The notes beneath the pieces are model-generated. The model was not told the DNA's origin. It made no database searches and saw only the letters and a list, made by a program, of their open reading frames with translations. 64,000 nucleotides of DNA from Rotaria sordida (taxonomy: Eukaryota > Rotifera > Eurotatoria > Philodinida > Philodinidae), in the NCBI GenBank assembly GCA_905250125.1, contig CAJNOL010000733.1:29016-93015 (forward strand), in the 5' to 3' direction. Every line of letters begins with the position of its first letter. The stretch's first letter is position 1. A program made the position numbers and the translations under genes. Of this stretch, positions 1 to 12,973 are shown piece by piece.

Positions 1-3000
1 GAATCCTTTCAGATTATCCCTTCTGAATAAGTATTCTATTTAGTATCATTTCTTATCTTCTAGTATTGACCCAGATTTTTCACCAGAACAAAAAGAACAA
101 ATCAAAAATAGACTTCGTGAAAGACTTAAAATACATAACCATGAAATTAATCAAATAATATCGAATGATAATATTGAAATAGATTATTTTGAATTGATCT
201 ATGAATGTATTGAAAAACGAAAAATATTTTTAAATATTATCAATTTTAATTCACATAATCTAATCGAACCAGATATGGATTTAGCTATTTTGCAAGCGTT
301 ACTTAACGGTAAAAAAAAACACAAGAAATTGTTGTTGTTTTCGTTCAAATCTATACAATATTTTTTAGCAACTTCTGGCAATGATTCTTCAAAAACTACT
401 ATTGAACAAAAACGTGAACAACTCTATTTAGCACTTGAATGGAATCGAGTTGATATTGTTAAAAATTTTATTATGAAAGATGATCGAGATTGGAAAGTTA
501 GTGAAATTATGAATATAAAAAATGTTTTCTAATTCATAGACTTTGTTTGTTTTTTTGTTTTTTTGGTTTGTAGTTAGTCGATTTAAACGATCTATTTGAA
601 ATGGCACTTGTTAGAAATCAAATAAATTTTGTTCAACTTTTTCTTGATCATGATTTTTCATTAGTTGATCTCTTTGACAATCATGACAAACTTGTAACAC
701 TCTATAGAAATGAAGTATTCTCTCTTTCACTTCCCTTCTTATATCTATACAAATCGATTTATTTTTGTAGAATTTTAATTTAATACAAGATTTAAACAAT
801 CCTCTACGATCAATCTATACGAATATTATTAAACCACTTACGGGTGATTTTTTTGAAATTGATCCTGTATTTAATCGAAAAGAGGTTTCAAGTGATATTG
901 AATTAGAAGATGAAATATGTTCATGTTGTACAATAGCTTATCTCAGGAAATCATCTATTCGACCTAACGATAGTATGCAATCGATTGGTGAGTTTATTGA
1001 GAAGGAAAAAAATCTGGGATCTATTAAAATCACTTTTTATCGATTGAGCGTATATATATATATGTTGTGGCCGAAGCTGGAATGCAGCCTGATTCAGAAT
1101 TCGTCCAGCCGAAATTGGAATTCTAAGTTCGACTGAACTGATTATGGACGAGATTAGAATTCTAATTTCGACTAGACGAAATTAGAATTATTGTTTAATG
1201 GCTAGAAACCCATAAAAGAAAAAAGAATTAAGAATCAATTTTTTAAATTTAATAAAAACAAATTAACAAATATCACAAATTCGAAATTAATTTTACTCCT
1301 CCCCCCAATTAGAACGCCACGCTAAAATAAAAGACCACCCTCATCCTAATGTTTCGGTCGACATAAAAGAAGATCGCGAGGTTTTTCATAAATCCAAGAT
1401 AATTTTGAGGTTTTAGCAGTTAAAAGAGTAGTTTTTGAGTAAAAAGCTAAGTGTTCATTATTAAAAAACACTATTTTCTCTCAGATTCAACGAATTTTAC
1501 AGCACTCGAGTATAAAATTTGTCTATTTGGAGGCTAAAAAGTTTATTCTAAAATACTTGGTCTTACAAGAATCTTTTGACAAAAACGTGAGTCCATATTA
1601 GAAGGCCACCTTCGGAAGAACAATATAAATTTTCGGAATGGAAGGCCATGCCTTCTTATGTTTTTGGGAGGGGAAGGGGATTCTCGATGTTAGAACAAAT
1701 ACCTTTCTTTGAGTGACATTTGGTAGAACAAGACGCGTTAGCTCTTTTCACACTCCCACCGTCACAAACAAATTTATGAATATTTTTTATTTATCTTTTA
1801 CCGTTTAATATTCATTAAAAAATAATTCTAATTTCGGCTGGACGAATTCCGAATCAGGTTGCATTCCAACTTCGGCCACAACATATATATATATATATTT
1901 GATCATTTTCATAGCTTCGAAAAGATCAAATATTAATCATATGGATGTCGATAAAGAACTCTTTCTCTGGTCAATAATAACTGGTAAACAAGATCTTGCC
2001 TTATTATTCTGGTCACGTGGAAAGAATAAAATTTGTGAGTAAAAAAAAAAAAGAAATTTGATTCAAGAATTTCGTCACTATTGCGTTTTTTTTTAATTGT
2101 TTCAATAATATCAGGTGCTGCTCTTATAGCAACATTACTCTACAAAATCAAAGCACGTAAAGATAAAGATCCAAGTTATAATGTATGGGCAGATGAATTT
2201 CAAATCTTAGCTGTACAAATACTTGAAAAATTCTATCGAACAGATCCATGTGCATGTACAAAAGCAATTATTCGACAAATACCAGAATTTGGAAATGCAA
2301 CTTGGTTACATTTAGCTGTTATGGTTGAATCTAAACAATTTATTGCACAACGAGCTGTACAACATGTACTTAATGATATTTGGTATGATATTTTAAAATA
2401 AATTTATATGAAATTTATTGATTTCTTTGAATAGGTATGGTCACATTGATCATACAGAAGACACTCGACTGATTATTTTTTCTACTATTATGCTTTGGTA
2501 TAGTGGATTTCTTCATTATCATAAAGAAATGGTTGAAAGAACTGAACAATTTCCTTTAAAATGTTTTGTATGTTGAAACAGAATAATTTAATTTAGAATT
2601 TTTTTTTTAAATTTGTCTTTGTAGAATTCTCATCACAGTTCAAGTTTTATTCATCATGATACATTACGATTAAAACATCAAATGAATAAGTAAGTAGAGA
2701 ATTTTTATTTCATCTTTTTATATATAATTCTTATTTTAGAACAGCAGATAAAGCACGCATGAGACTAATACAAGATAAAGAAGAAGAAGAAGAAACTATT
2801 CGTGTTATTGGTGCTCGTCATTGGGAAAAGTATTCTAAGATAAAAATTTTTCATAGGAAAAAAAAAATGATCATATCTTTGCTTTTATTAGAACAAAAAC
2901 TAGTGTGAATCAATATTTGAAGAATATTTTAATGTTTCTACATGCTCCATATGTTAAATATCTTTACAATTTGGTAAGACATTTTCGATAACATATTTTT

Positions 3001-5352
3001 CTTTTTCTGAGAAGATAATATCAAATCATGAAAATAAATTCTTTTATTTTTCTCTTTTTAGTATTCTCATATCATTTTTCTTATACTCTTTTCCTATGTA
3101 ATTTTATGCGATTTTTTTCCTCTCTACGGACTTCAATCGAATAAATGCTTAGCAAATAGTAATGTCAATATCGATCTTGATATTCGTAAAGAATCATTGA
3201 AAAAAACGAATAATAGTCAATCATTTTCATATAATCTTCATCATCATAAACGATTAGCAACAACTGAAATTATCCTAATTATATGGATTTTTGCTTTATT
3301 TTGTGATGAAATACGACAAGTAATAATAATAATAATTGATTTTCATTTGAATAATAAATGTTCTATCTATTTTAAAGATTTTTGAAATTGAATTAAAATC
3401 AATTTATAGCAAAATTCTAGCATATTCTTCAGTATTCTGGAATAAATTAGATTTCTTAGCATTATTTCTCTTTTTTATTGGATTTATACTTCGAATTTAC
3501 CCAACAACACGATGTTTTTGTGCTGCACGTATCGTTCTTGCAGTTGATTTATCACTTTGGTATATACGTACACTTGATATGTTTGCAGCTATCAAACGTC
3601 TTGGTCCTAAATTAGTTATGATCGGTGAAATGGTAATATGTTGAAACTTTACGAAAAAAAAATTTCACCTGCAGAGAAAAATCACTAAGCAGCAGCAGCA
3701 GCATCTCTCTCTCGTTTGCTTATTTTCTGTTTTTAACTATTCATTGAGAGTGATCTTCTTTTCTTTTTGACTGTTTTATGAGAAGAGTGAGCAATACTAA
3801 ACATCAAAATTTATATCGTCTGAATCAGTTGTACTAGAGCATTTGAAAAAAACACAAATTCCAAGATTTATAAAATCCATTGATAATCAGTAAAATCTAC
3901 ATCATTTTCCGAGCTGATAAAATTTTTTTATTTTTACGGTTAATTTCCCATATCGTAAATACTGGACAGTTTTTAGCGGCAAACCGCGGTATTTATCAAA
4001 ACTGGTGGTTTACCAGGGTAAATTGTAGCGATGGGAGTCAGTAACAGGACCGGTAAAACCATCGGTTTTCTTTCGATTTTTATCACATGAGTTTGCATCT
4101 TTGGAATATTCTCTTGTTTTCAATTAAGATACATGATCTCAAATTTTTTATGTTAATGTTGACCGTCTTTGTTTTGGCATTTGGTGTGCCTACCTATAGT
4201 CTTGTATATGGTGTTGAAAAATTTACTTGGCATCTACCACGTGCTATTATAAATCTTGCTTACTGGCAAATATTTGGCGAATTAGAAGCACTTGATGAAA
4301 TTGAGAGTAAATCTTTGTTAAAAAAAAACAATACATTCGTATATCTTCTTTTTATTTTCGAAGAAAATTATGAAATTAGTGGTTATGTTATGTTTATTTT
4401 ACTTATTGCTTATATGACTGTTGCAAGTGTTCTTCTTATCAGTCTACTTATAGCAATGTTCAGGTATAATTCTCAAATGTTTAGAATGTGAATCTATTCA
4501 ACTATCATGGATAATTTATTCAGAATGTTTTTTTTTTTGTTCACTCAGTCACTCTAGATAAAATCAAAATCTTGTTCTTTGTTTTTTGATAAATTATATT
4601 TCAATTGCATTTTTGAATCTATTGAATTATATTTTCTTTAAAGTAATACATTTGATCGTTTACATATGGATGCTGATTGTATTTGGAAATTTCAATATTA
4701 TTCATTAGTATCTTATTATTTATCAAGACCATCTTTACCAGCACCATTGGTTATTATAATACATTTTTGGCGTTTAATAGTTTATTTTCTTTCGACTTAT
4801 ATTAAATTACCATGGTTTCGTAGGAAATATCGTAAACATCAAAATCGATCGAAACTTCGTAAGTTATAGAGAAAAATCGATAGAATTCAATTAATTTCTT
4901 TTATTTTTATAGATATTGTTGCTAATTATGAATTAACAAGAAAAATTGAATCAATTGAAGATGCACTTGGTAATGAAATTTATTATTATTTTTTGAAAAC
5001 TGATCGTAAAATGGTCGATTATGACATTGATTTTGATGAAGATCGAGTGTAAATAACATACTTTGAGATATATTTGCAATTATAATTTATTTTTATTTTT
5101 TTATTAGATATTCACCACAAGAGATTATGTTAAATAAAGTCAAAAAACTAGAAAATCAAGTACAATTAATACAAAATCAAGTGATAATATTTCATGATTA
5201 TATTCTATATTTTGAAATTTCTTTTTTCTTTCTAGCAAATAAATATGTTCGAATATTTGGAATGTTTAATGAATGGAATAAAAAAGATCGGCGGTGATGA
5301 TATTGAAATGCCTAAACAATATCATACAGTGTCGGATATATCGTGTATGTGA
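1..5352 (+). CDS. TRPM-type cation channel, 3' part of gene (5' end outside window)
   Basis: Melastatin-type transient receptor potential channel, a tetrameric plasma-membrane cation channel. Exons placed at 64-496, 574-714, 771-987, 1915-2034, 2115-2382, 2435-2567, 2625-2689, 2740-2829, 2892-2973, 3062-3319, 3378-3632, 4129-4463, 4644-4858, 4913-5048, 5108-5180 and 5236-5352; all have GT/AG borders and compatible phases, giving about 978 residues to a TGA at 5350. Cytosolic TRPM homology region first (DIWYGH, WLHLAV), then membrane segments S1-S6 (3062-4463), a pore stretch with YWQIFGEL, LLIAMF in S6, and a TRP helix (WKFQYYSLV, RPSLPAPL). The tail holds a short coiled coil (NKVKKLENQVQLIQNQ). 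No C-terminal kinase or NUDT9 domain follows, so it is not of the chanzyme type. Bases 1-30 could be the end of another in-frame exon, but that would need a 33 nt intron. Exact subfamily not determined. Confidence 0.93.
1063..1883. mobile_element. 821 bp TA-flanked inverted-repeat element in a TRPM intron
   Basis: The left end TGTTGTGGCCGAAGCTGGAA is matched by the reverse complement of the right end with about 60 bp of near-identical inverted repeat. TA lies directly outside both ends, within TATATA tracts. The interior (Cys/transposase-free, no long frame) holds secondary copies of the subterminal motif CGAAATTAGAATTA. It lies wholly in the intron between exons 771-987 and 1915-2034, so splicing should remove it. 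Best read as a non-autonomous DNA transposon (large MITE); superfamily not assigned. Confidence 0.85.
3633..4128 (+). other. Large TRPM intron with small palindromes
   Basis: This 496 nt intron is much longer than the 50-90 nt introns around it. It contains short inverted repeats, for example GCGGCAAACCGC at about 3976 and TGGTTTACCA near 4005, in a stretch richer in G+C than its surroundings (about 3950-4070). This may be a small degenerate insertion; ends could not be defined. Confidence 0.4.
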
Positions 5353-6160
5353 TCTTTTTTTATTTCGATTTTTGAAAATTATTTATACAAAAAAAAAGCC
5401 TTTCAACACATTCTCTAGATAGTTTAGAAAACATTACATTCAAGTGTTGTCAAATCGATAAAAAAAAACACACTCGAACTTTTCTAAAATTCAATTCACC
5501 TTTCTTGTTCTACATTTTTGACACTCATTTTCAATCCTATTTAACAAAAAACAATGTGTATTCTATTCATAAATTATATATTTTTGTGTTTTAGGACACG
5601 ATTCTACTTTATTTTTCTCATCCACAATTTGATGTTTATATTCATGAACTATTTATAAGTTAACTATGTAATTTATATTCATTTTTGTTAATATTTATCA
5701 TGTCAAAAAAAAAAAAGAATATCTCTCATGTATACTTCTTTCATAATATAATATCTCAGCACATTTGTTTTCTAATGAAAGTGATCGAAATCTTATAACG
5801 TGAATTTGCGTCTAGGATAAAATTGTTTTCTAGATAGAATTGAATTTTTGAGTCAAGAATATTTGTGTAGTAATGTGTATCTATGATTCAATCAAGAAAA
5901 AGTCAATTGTTAACACCTGATCGAGAAAAATAATTCGAAAAAATAATCTATATTCATTTACTTACCGTTCGATTTTTCTTTCGAAAATCGATACATCCAC
6001 ATGTTGTTCGAGTTTGATCTTTGTCACACTCGTTGGTTTTCTTCGGTTAGACTTAGTTTTGCGTTCGATTAGACGGCCCATCGATATTGTTGTTGTTCTA
6101 CTCTTTTAGTCATGGTCATTCAAGCTCTCAACAAAATTTGTTTCTTTGTACTTCTGGATG
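5353..6160. other. Intergenic, no gene seen
   Basis: AT-rich sequence downstream of the TRPM stop. Poly-A runs and short frames only. No RNA gene or repeat recognised before the palindromes that begin near 6160. Confidence 0.6.
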
Positions 6161-6245
6161 AGCGTGTGGATGTGTGGGGCGTGGGACTTGAATGGAAGAT
6201 ACTTTTGTGTCCACAGCCATACACTCACATCCACATATATTTCCA
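6160..6245. repeat. Telomere-like palindrome 1 (G arm then C arm)
   Basis: G-rich arm (GTGTGGATGTGTGGGGCGTGG) at about 6165-6186, a spacer, then a C-rich arm ending CACATCCACATAT near 6240. Member of the window-wide family of telomere-like palindromes. Confidence 0.7.
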
Positions 6246-6246
6246 G

Positions 6247-6335
6247 AGTGTGAGTGTGAGTGGTGTTGCGCGGATGAGAATATATACACCCTTATCCTCA
6301 TCCATACCCACATCCACATTCACCCCAATTTATCC
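6247..6335. repeat. Telomere-like palindrome 2
   Basis: Directly follows the first one. Left arm GAGTGTGAGTGTGAGTGG, right arm CATACCCACATCCACATTC, with a spacer of about 40 nt. Two palindromes side by side in the same G-then-C order. Confidence 0.65.
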
Positions 6336-7843
6336 CATGTTACCTGTTTTTTAACGACTGCGTCACATTTAGGTGTAATATCTATTTCGTACCGTAGTTG
6401 AAGCGAATCAGAGTAGTTACTTTCACTCCGACACAACTGCGTTCTTATCTATGACGTAGTCATTACAAGCCATGCTGCAGCCTTGAGATATAGAAGAAGA
6501 CATAACAAATATGTGTTCTCACATTTTATTTTTTAACAGCCTGCAAGACGCTTCATTTTTTTTTTCAAACTACGAAGGTAAACTTCAAGATTTTTCACGA
6601 ACACACGAATACGCTTGAGTTAATTGTTTGAATCTTCCTCTAACATTATTCGTCTGTTCGTTTTTACTCAAAAAGGATTGATCAGTGATTGTATCGAATC
6701 AAGTAATCAAGTTTGTTCATGGATTTTAGTGATTAGTCAGCTTTTCTTCAATAGTGTAAAAGTTGAAACTTGAATTCAACTAAGATTTTAGCTTTGAGCT
6801 GTCTATTTGCATGCGCGCTTTCGTATGTGTCGGTTTTTCCCGGCATCCACACCAGATGTGATGTCCTGTGTGTGCTCGCATATCTTTTTGTTTGTCGTCA
6901 TCATGACAGAGAGAAATGCGGCGTGAGTTAAGAAAAAGTTAAAAAACAAGAATAAATAATTGGTTCTATAGATTTAAATTAAGTTATGTTCAATCTTAAT
7001 TGAAATTTAGTTTAATTTAGGAGAATATGTAGAATTCGCTACATTTTTCTATTAAAATTTAATTTATTTCAAGTATTCATCAGTTTATTCTGTTGAAATC
7101 TAGTAAACATCTTTTAATTCATTGATAAGCTGTCAAGGTATTTATCCTATTATCAATCAGCCGTTTCAATATGAGTGCGTTTTTTGACCGTCCTATATCG
7201 CGTCATATTCTTAAGATGATAAAATATAATCTTTTCATTCATAACTTGCATGATAACTGTCTTTTCTCTAGACAGATTTAGAATGTTCACTTGCTTCATT
7301 GTAAAATTGTTTTTCAGATCAAACTTTTGATGTCAAATAAGAAGTCATTACTCTCCTTAGTATACGATTAAATTAGTAAAAATAAATGTTCTGTTTTTCT
7401 TTTCTTTAGAGCTGATTACAACAATTAAAGCTCATTTGATAATATGACACCTGATCATCAGTAGAGAACATGCCGAAGATAACTTCGACATAGTTTCTAA
7501 AGAGTACAATTTGTTTATCGTAACCACATCACAGTTTTCACAAATGCCAGTAACAGTACGATCGCAGTTACGTTATACATATAACAATCGCACATTTTAA
7601 TACTGTACCGAGATTTTTGTTTCAAAGAAACAACCTTAAAGACTTTTACGCTAATCAGGGATTTTTCCCTCTCCACGAAAAATACACATTAGCCTAAAAA
7701 TGTATTGCAAATTCATAGACTCAGATTAGATGTTAACATAATGATTTTCGTTACCTCTTGAAATTTGTGAATACCAGTTCTTTGTCCATACTAACTTATT
7801 CAGATCTATTTTTTTAGTTTATTTGATTCTTGTATGAGAAGTC
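6336..7843. other. Intergenic, upstream of the RRM gene
   Basis: No coding frame with support, no tRNA-like A/B boxes and no clear repeat. It may hold the promoter and 5' leader of the RRM gene at 7844, but no specific element can be pointed to. Confidence 0.5.
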
Positions 7844-8981
7844 ATGCTAAACAATTACAATGAATCCGATTCAGATGGAGAACGCAATACTATATATAGA
7901 AATAGAAGACCTGAGCGAAAAACAAATTTGTATGTTAAAAACTTTGATAGTGAAATGGACGAAGAAAAATTATGTAAACTCTTCTCTACATACGGTACGG
8001 TTACCGATTATAAAGTAAGTAAACAATGAGAGACGAAAGCTTATTATATCATTGAGTTTTTTTTTTTCTTATTTAAATTAAGATTGCAAGAGATCAATAC
8101 AATCGTTCAAAGGGATTTGGTTTCGTTAGTTTTTTGCAGTCATCTATGGCGGAAAATGTAAATATTCTTTCTTTTGATTATATCTTCTAAAATTTTAAAC
8201 TTTATTCATATAATAGGCTGTTGCAAATCTTAACAATTTAAAATTAGATAATGGAAAAAATTTATATGTTTGTTTTTTGCCTAACAAACAAAATCATCAT
8301 AAAAAACAAAGAGAAACATATATTAAATCATATGCAGATCGAAATATCTCCATGAGTTATATGAATGAAAATATTGATGATCGAAAATTAAATGAAACAT
8401 TTACTACAAATGGTAAAATCAGAAGTGCAACGGTAAATGATGAAATATAATTTGAGAAGAACTAATCCACTTTTATCATAGGTTACAACGATAAAAGATC
8501 GATCACAAGATTATGGATTTGTAAATTCTAGTACAACTAACGAAGCTATAGATGATATGAATGGAAAAGAACTTAATTCAAAATCACTCGATGTAAAGAC
8601 GAACAAAAGTTCAAAGAAAAGTCGAGTATCTGCGTTTCATCGATATACAAATATAAGTAAGTATTCCTATACTAATGTTTTGTTTGAGCTGAATACATGG
8701 ATACAATTCATTGTGAAATGTTGCATACGATTATGTTTACAGCTTCATTTACGCGAAGTCAACGATCATCATCTGCATCAAGTAGTTTATCCCGACTATC
8801 AACTAGAATACATTCATTGTTCAAAGATCATCCATTTCAATACGAAACTGTGGAAAATTCAAACATTAACCGCCGATCTTCTTCATCTAATTCTCTTAGT
8901 ATAGAATTCAATCAAGAAATAAATCATCGGAAAAATACTACGTCGAATAATGAAAATGAAAAACATGAATCTGAAATTTGA
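7844..8981 (+). CDS. Two-RRM RNA-binding protein, PABP-like
   Basis: Exons 7844-8014, 8083-8157, 8217-8432, 8482-8656 and 8743-8981, all GT/AG with matching phases, encode 291 residues. The first RRM is well preserved: RNP2 LYVKNF at residues 29-34 and RNP1 KGFGFVSF at 67-74. The second is weak: the RNP2 position reads MSYMNE and RNP1 is reduced to DYGFVNS, so it may have lost RNA contact. The C-terminal ~80 residues are Ser/Asn/Arg-rich and probably disordered. The arrangement resembles the first RRMs of poly(A)-binding proteins, but the protein is far shorter than PABP (over 600 residues) and has no MLLE domain. Likely a diverged, shortened PABP-family paralogue in nucleus or cytoplasm; exact RNA target unknown. 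Confidence 0.85.
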
Positions 8982-9532
8982 AAATGAAAGACTCTATCGG
9001 ATAAGATCTGAAATTTACCATCTTCTATGTTTCATTTTGAATAAGCTAAAAATATAGAGTATGTAATTCTGCACATTTTTGTATATTTATTTTGTTTTGT
9101 GTTCATCGTACATAAAAAAAAATCTTTCAACGACTAAATAGTCTTGAGGAGTATAAGACTTTTGGATATTCCAGAAAATAACTATGATACACATAACTTT
9201 TTCTTTTTTAAACCTCGCATGAAAACTAACAAGTAACGCTCGTCTGCGTGACTCGCTTGACTCTCGACTGAATATTTAACTGTTTCGGTATTATATCAAC
9301 AAAACTACTATTCGACGTGTGAACAAAGCAGTCTCTGAATGTGGATATTTATACTTGCATTAATATCGTTAAGCACAATACTATGCGTGTCCATGTAATA
9401 GTTTCCATCATAAATTCATTCAATCAAACAAATACCCACACAGTAATAACCAACTAAAATCTAAATAAACCACATTAAAAGAACAGTACCTATATGCTCT
9501 GAGAAAAGAAACTATAGTCAATTCACTGGGAG
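8982..9532. other. Intergenic, RRM gene 3' flank
   Basis: AT-rich sequence after the RRM gene stop. No further gene recognised. Confidence 0.5.
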
Positions 9533-9590
9533 AGAGTGTGGGTGTATGGAAGTGAGTTCGATTAAACGAAACACTCATATCCACATCCAA
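9533..9590. repeat. Telomere-like palindrome 3
   Basis: Left arm GAGTGTGGGTGTATGG, spacer of about 25 nt, right arm CACTCATATCCACATCC. Abuts the 40 bp stem-loop that starts at 9591. Confidence 0.7.
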
Positions 9591-9698
9591 CGATACAACG
9601 AACAGTAACTGTTGTTTTAAATGAAATAATCTTTTCTTATTTATAAGTTTAAAAAAAAATTATTCCATTTAAAACAATACTTACTGTTCATTGTATCG
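9591..9698. repeat. 40 bp inverted repeat with 28 nt loop
   Basis: Bases 9591-9630 and 9659-9698 are reverse complements at about 35 of 40 positions (CGATACAACGAACAGTAACT against its mate). A part copy of the motif (CTTACTATTGAAC) follows near 9735. Could be a tiny foldback element or a transcribed hairpin. Confidence 0.8.
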
Positions 9699-10771
9699 TT
9701 CAGGTGAACATCAAATAATTAAAAAAAATCATACTTACTATTGAACACGACAAAAGTACTATCGTGGATTATAACCCTGAGTATGTACTGTAGGTATGTT
9801 ATGATCTTCAACTTCAGTTAGATCATATCATCACTTATTTTATTCTTCTTAAATATACTTTTCATCTTGGTCTGTGCCTTTTGACAGCTATCAAAAGTAT
9901 AAAAACTCTTCTTGAAAATATTACGCGTAGTTATTCGTATATTGTCTGTTTTGTATTCATGTGCTTCTTCGTCTTCTCCTCTTCTATACTCATGCTCTTG
10001 TAACGGTATGAGCCATCATCTATGTTCTCTCTTGTTATGTGTGCATTTGTTATATGATTTGCTGCGTTCTCAAATTTTCTATATTCGTTGTAGTTCTCTT
10101 TCATTTTTGAGTATTATTATACATTTGATATTAGTTATCACACTTCATTCATTATTTCATTCCTCATTACACGCACTTTCTCATGTGTATTTTGCTTTAT
10201 AATTGTACTATGGTGATGAAAACTGCTAAAAATTGTTTTTTTTTGATTGAAAAACCATCAAAATTATTGTGTAAAAGAGACATATGAAGAATTATTTTTC
10301 AAAACAAAATCGAAGAAAACTTTTTAGACAGTTGTGTTTGTGGCTATTATTTTTTAATTAATCAGAATATGGTATACTGGTAAAAAGTGGGTATCGACTA
10401 AGAAAGATAATTAGATGTGAAAATTTTGGTGTCGATAGTTTCAGACATTGATACAATGAATGCATGACGAATAGTAATTTTTTTCTTGAATACCGTCTTA
10501 TCCTCTCGATGATTTGATAATTGCTCTCTGCAGTATTGGAAAAAATACAAATTTTATACAAAATCTATTAATAGTAGAGCTCGACAAGCTCTATCGAACC
10601 ACAGAAAAATATCAAAGAAAAAAGTTTACTCCATTGTTTTTATGAACTAATTAGATTGATGAATTAGTGAATATTTAGAGTGAGCATAAATGTGAAATAT
10701 TGTTACCTTGTAAGTAAACTAAAAATTGTAAGCAGCATCACACAGCGATATTCACCTGCATCCAACATTTA
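9699..10771. other. Intergenic, no gene seen
   Basis: Contains a 96-codon frame (9912-10202) of Leu/Ser/Cys-rich low complexity without domain features; not called as a gene. No other structure recognised. Confidence 0.5.
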
Positions 10772-10973
10772 TATCTAATGATATTTCGACAATGTCATTG
10801 TCTTTATCAGATACTAAATAATGTAAAATAACTTATCGTATCTTTCGCATCAAAATTTTCTGTTCTTATTTATCTTATTAAGGCTCTAAAGAAAAAAACC
10901 ATACGTTATTTCACGTTGTTCAGTATCTGACGAAGACAATAGTGTGATAGAAACATCACTATTAGAATTAGAA
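10772..10973. mobile_element. ~200 bp imperfect palindrome, MITE-like
   Basis: Arms 10793-10832 and 10905-10945 share about 80 percent complementarity (core CAGATACT against AGTATCTG). Weaker matching continues outward to about 10772 and 10973. No coding capacity. Typical of a degraded foldback or MITE copy. Confidence 0.6.
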
Positions 10974-12131
10974 ATAACAAGAATAAGAATATAATCTATC
11001 AAAATCGATTCAAATGAGTGTATCAACGGTGAATCTTGTAGTACGAAAACTGGATCATGTCTAGAGAACTGGAGTAAAACTATAAATACTTAGGATGTAA
11101 TTCATTTTGGACTATTCATTGCGTATATGAGTGTGGATCATGTTCAGGGTGTATCGTTCATGCAAAAAAAACCAAAAAAATGATTTTAACAATCTAAGAA
11201 AACTAAGTGTTGTATTTGATAGCATGATGCTGAATATATATAAAAAATACTAATTTTCCCAACACGTCTCTGTACTGGAGCCGATTTCTATATATTATTT
11301 TCACATACACATCAGTTTTATTGTATAAATACTTAAAAAAAAATATCTCTACAATTTGTTTGCAAAAGTGATTTTTATCTTGAACACACAAAATGTTGTC
11401 GCATGAATATTTTGAGATATTGTTTAACAAGATTAGTTAAGAAAAATTTTGCTTTAAAACCAGTTTGAAATTCATTATTTTTGATTTTGCGTGTAAGTTT
11501 ATGAAAGAATCATCTTTTCCTTTTCATATTATTTTTCCTTCATTTTTCTCTCATATTGAATCAATCTTGAAAAGTTCTTTAACTTTAATTGAAGAAATAA
11601 TTTTAAAAAATTCAATGAAATAAAACGATACATTGGTTTACTTCTGATAAGCGACGTTCGGATGTCCATATTTGACGTCTTATTATTATTTATCAAAAAT
11701 TAAAATAGATAGAAACTTGATTATTTTCAGACATGAGCGACTATTTTTACACCAGTGAAACACAAAAAAAGTTCATGAAAATCAGTTAACTCGACTTATA
11801 GCCATTTTTCTTTTCTACATACAATGATACTCAGGTCGTGCTTTTCATTCGTACATGAGAAGATAATAAGATAGAATAAGAAATTTCCCACGATTGATAG
11901 TATTGCACCACATACGAATTTCAACAGAAACATCATACTTAACATTTCATCGATGATATATAATGCCACTGGGGAAATTCTCATGTGGCACTATACAATA
12001 ATTTGTGGAAAATTCCTACGTTCTCTTTCGTATATATATATGGATAGCAAAGCATAATATTATTGAAAATAAGAAACAGATTAATATTATACGCGTAACA
12101 TTACAAATACGTATAATTAATTGTAGAAACA
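10974..12131. other. Intergenic, no gene seen
   Basis: AT-rich sequence with frames of 60-75 codons lacking any recognisable domain. Presumably includes the promoter of the crystallin-like gene at 12132. Confidence 0.5.
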
Positions 12132-12460
12132 ATGGCTTCCAATGGTGTTATCCTATCATTTCTCGTAATTATAGTATTGTCATGTATTGATTTATCATTA
12201 TCAGGTTGGATTACGCTTTATCAACACCGAAATTATGGTGGAGTGATGCTCGTCATAATAATGATTATAGATGTTTCAATTTGTTTGATTGGATGAAGGA
12301 TCGTGCTTCATCAATAAACACACATGGAAGATGCTTTGTTTTATTTGAACATGAAAATTGTCAAGGACGCTCAATGAAAGTTACACCTGATGTAAATTGC
12401 CGTTTGAATTTCGAAGATTGCAACTTTAATGATATTACATCATCATTCAAAATATGTTAA
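12132..12460 (+). pseudogene. Secreted beta/gamma-crystallin-like protein, frameshifted
   Basis: ATG at 12132 opens a signal peptide (MASNGVILSFLVIIVLSC...) followed by GWITLYQHRNYGG, the typical start of a beta/gamma-crystallin Greek-key motif. After GG near 12243 the frame fails (TGA within about 20 codons), while the next frame continues smoothly: DARHNNDYRCFNLFDWMKDR, ASSINTHGRCFVLFEHENCQ, ending ITSSFKIC at TAA 12458. Joined, it would be a ~108-residue single-domain secreted protein with conserved cysteines. A one- or two-base indel near 12244 explains the break. It is either a recent pseudogene or an assembly error. The 27 nt between would be too short for a normal intron here. Function in invertebrates is usually extracellular calcium or carbohydrate binding; not shown here. 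Confidence 0.7.
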
Positions 12461-12477
12461 TCGAAATTTGATATATA

Positions 12478-12971
12478 CAGTGATTTGCAAAAAAACTTGA
12501 CCACTTTATTTTCACTACTGCTCTGACAGACAACGTTCTTTTTTGTTAGTTTTAGTATGATTCGATAGTCCACAAAAAATACTACACAGTGATATTTTTT
12601 AGTGTTGTTTTCCATCCATCTTCACAGGGAAAATGCAGAACAGAATTATAAAAATTCGAAGCCAAAAAAAACAATTACACTTTTTCAAGACTTTATTTTT
12701 TGGTTTTTTCCGATTATCTAAATCCATACTTACTGAAATGATGTTCAATGAGCTTTTCTCATGGTGAACGCCAGTTTTAAGCACCTTCCTTAATTTTCCA
12801 ATGAACTAAAAGGCACAGTCTTCATCGAAGATATAGATAGGAGAAACGTTATCCAGAACATACATTAGTAATTCTTTTTATAGAATCGCTTCAAAAAGTC
12901 TAAAGATGAGCGTGTAAGGTGTCTGACACCATAATCAGTTTTTGGCCAAGAGTTTTTTTTGCAAACCACTG
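12478..12971. mobile_element. 494 bp Tc1/mariner-like non-autonomous element
   Basis: Begins CAGTGATTTGCAAAAAAACT and its right end, read in reverse complement, begins CAGTGGTTTGCAAAAAAAAC. TA flanks both ends (12476-12477, 12972-12973). The CAGTG start and TA target fit Tc1/mariner. No transposase frame remains inside. It lies about 20 bp after the crystallin-like stop codon. Confidence 0.85.
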
Positions 12972-12973
12972 TA

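Noticed and set aside
5594..5660. Extra last exon of the TRPM gene after an intron at 5345
   Set aside because: The resulting tail is hydrophobic nonsense, and a simple in-frame TGA at 5350 is available.
9912..10202. 96-codon plus frame
   Set aside because: Leu/Ser/Cys-rich low complexity, no domain, no splice partners.
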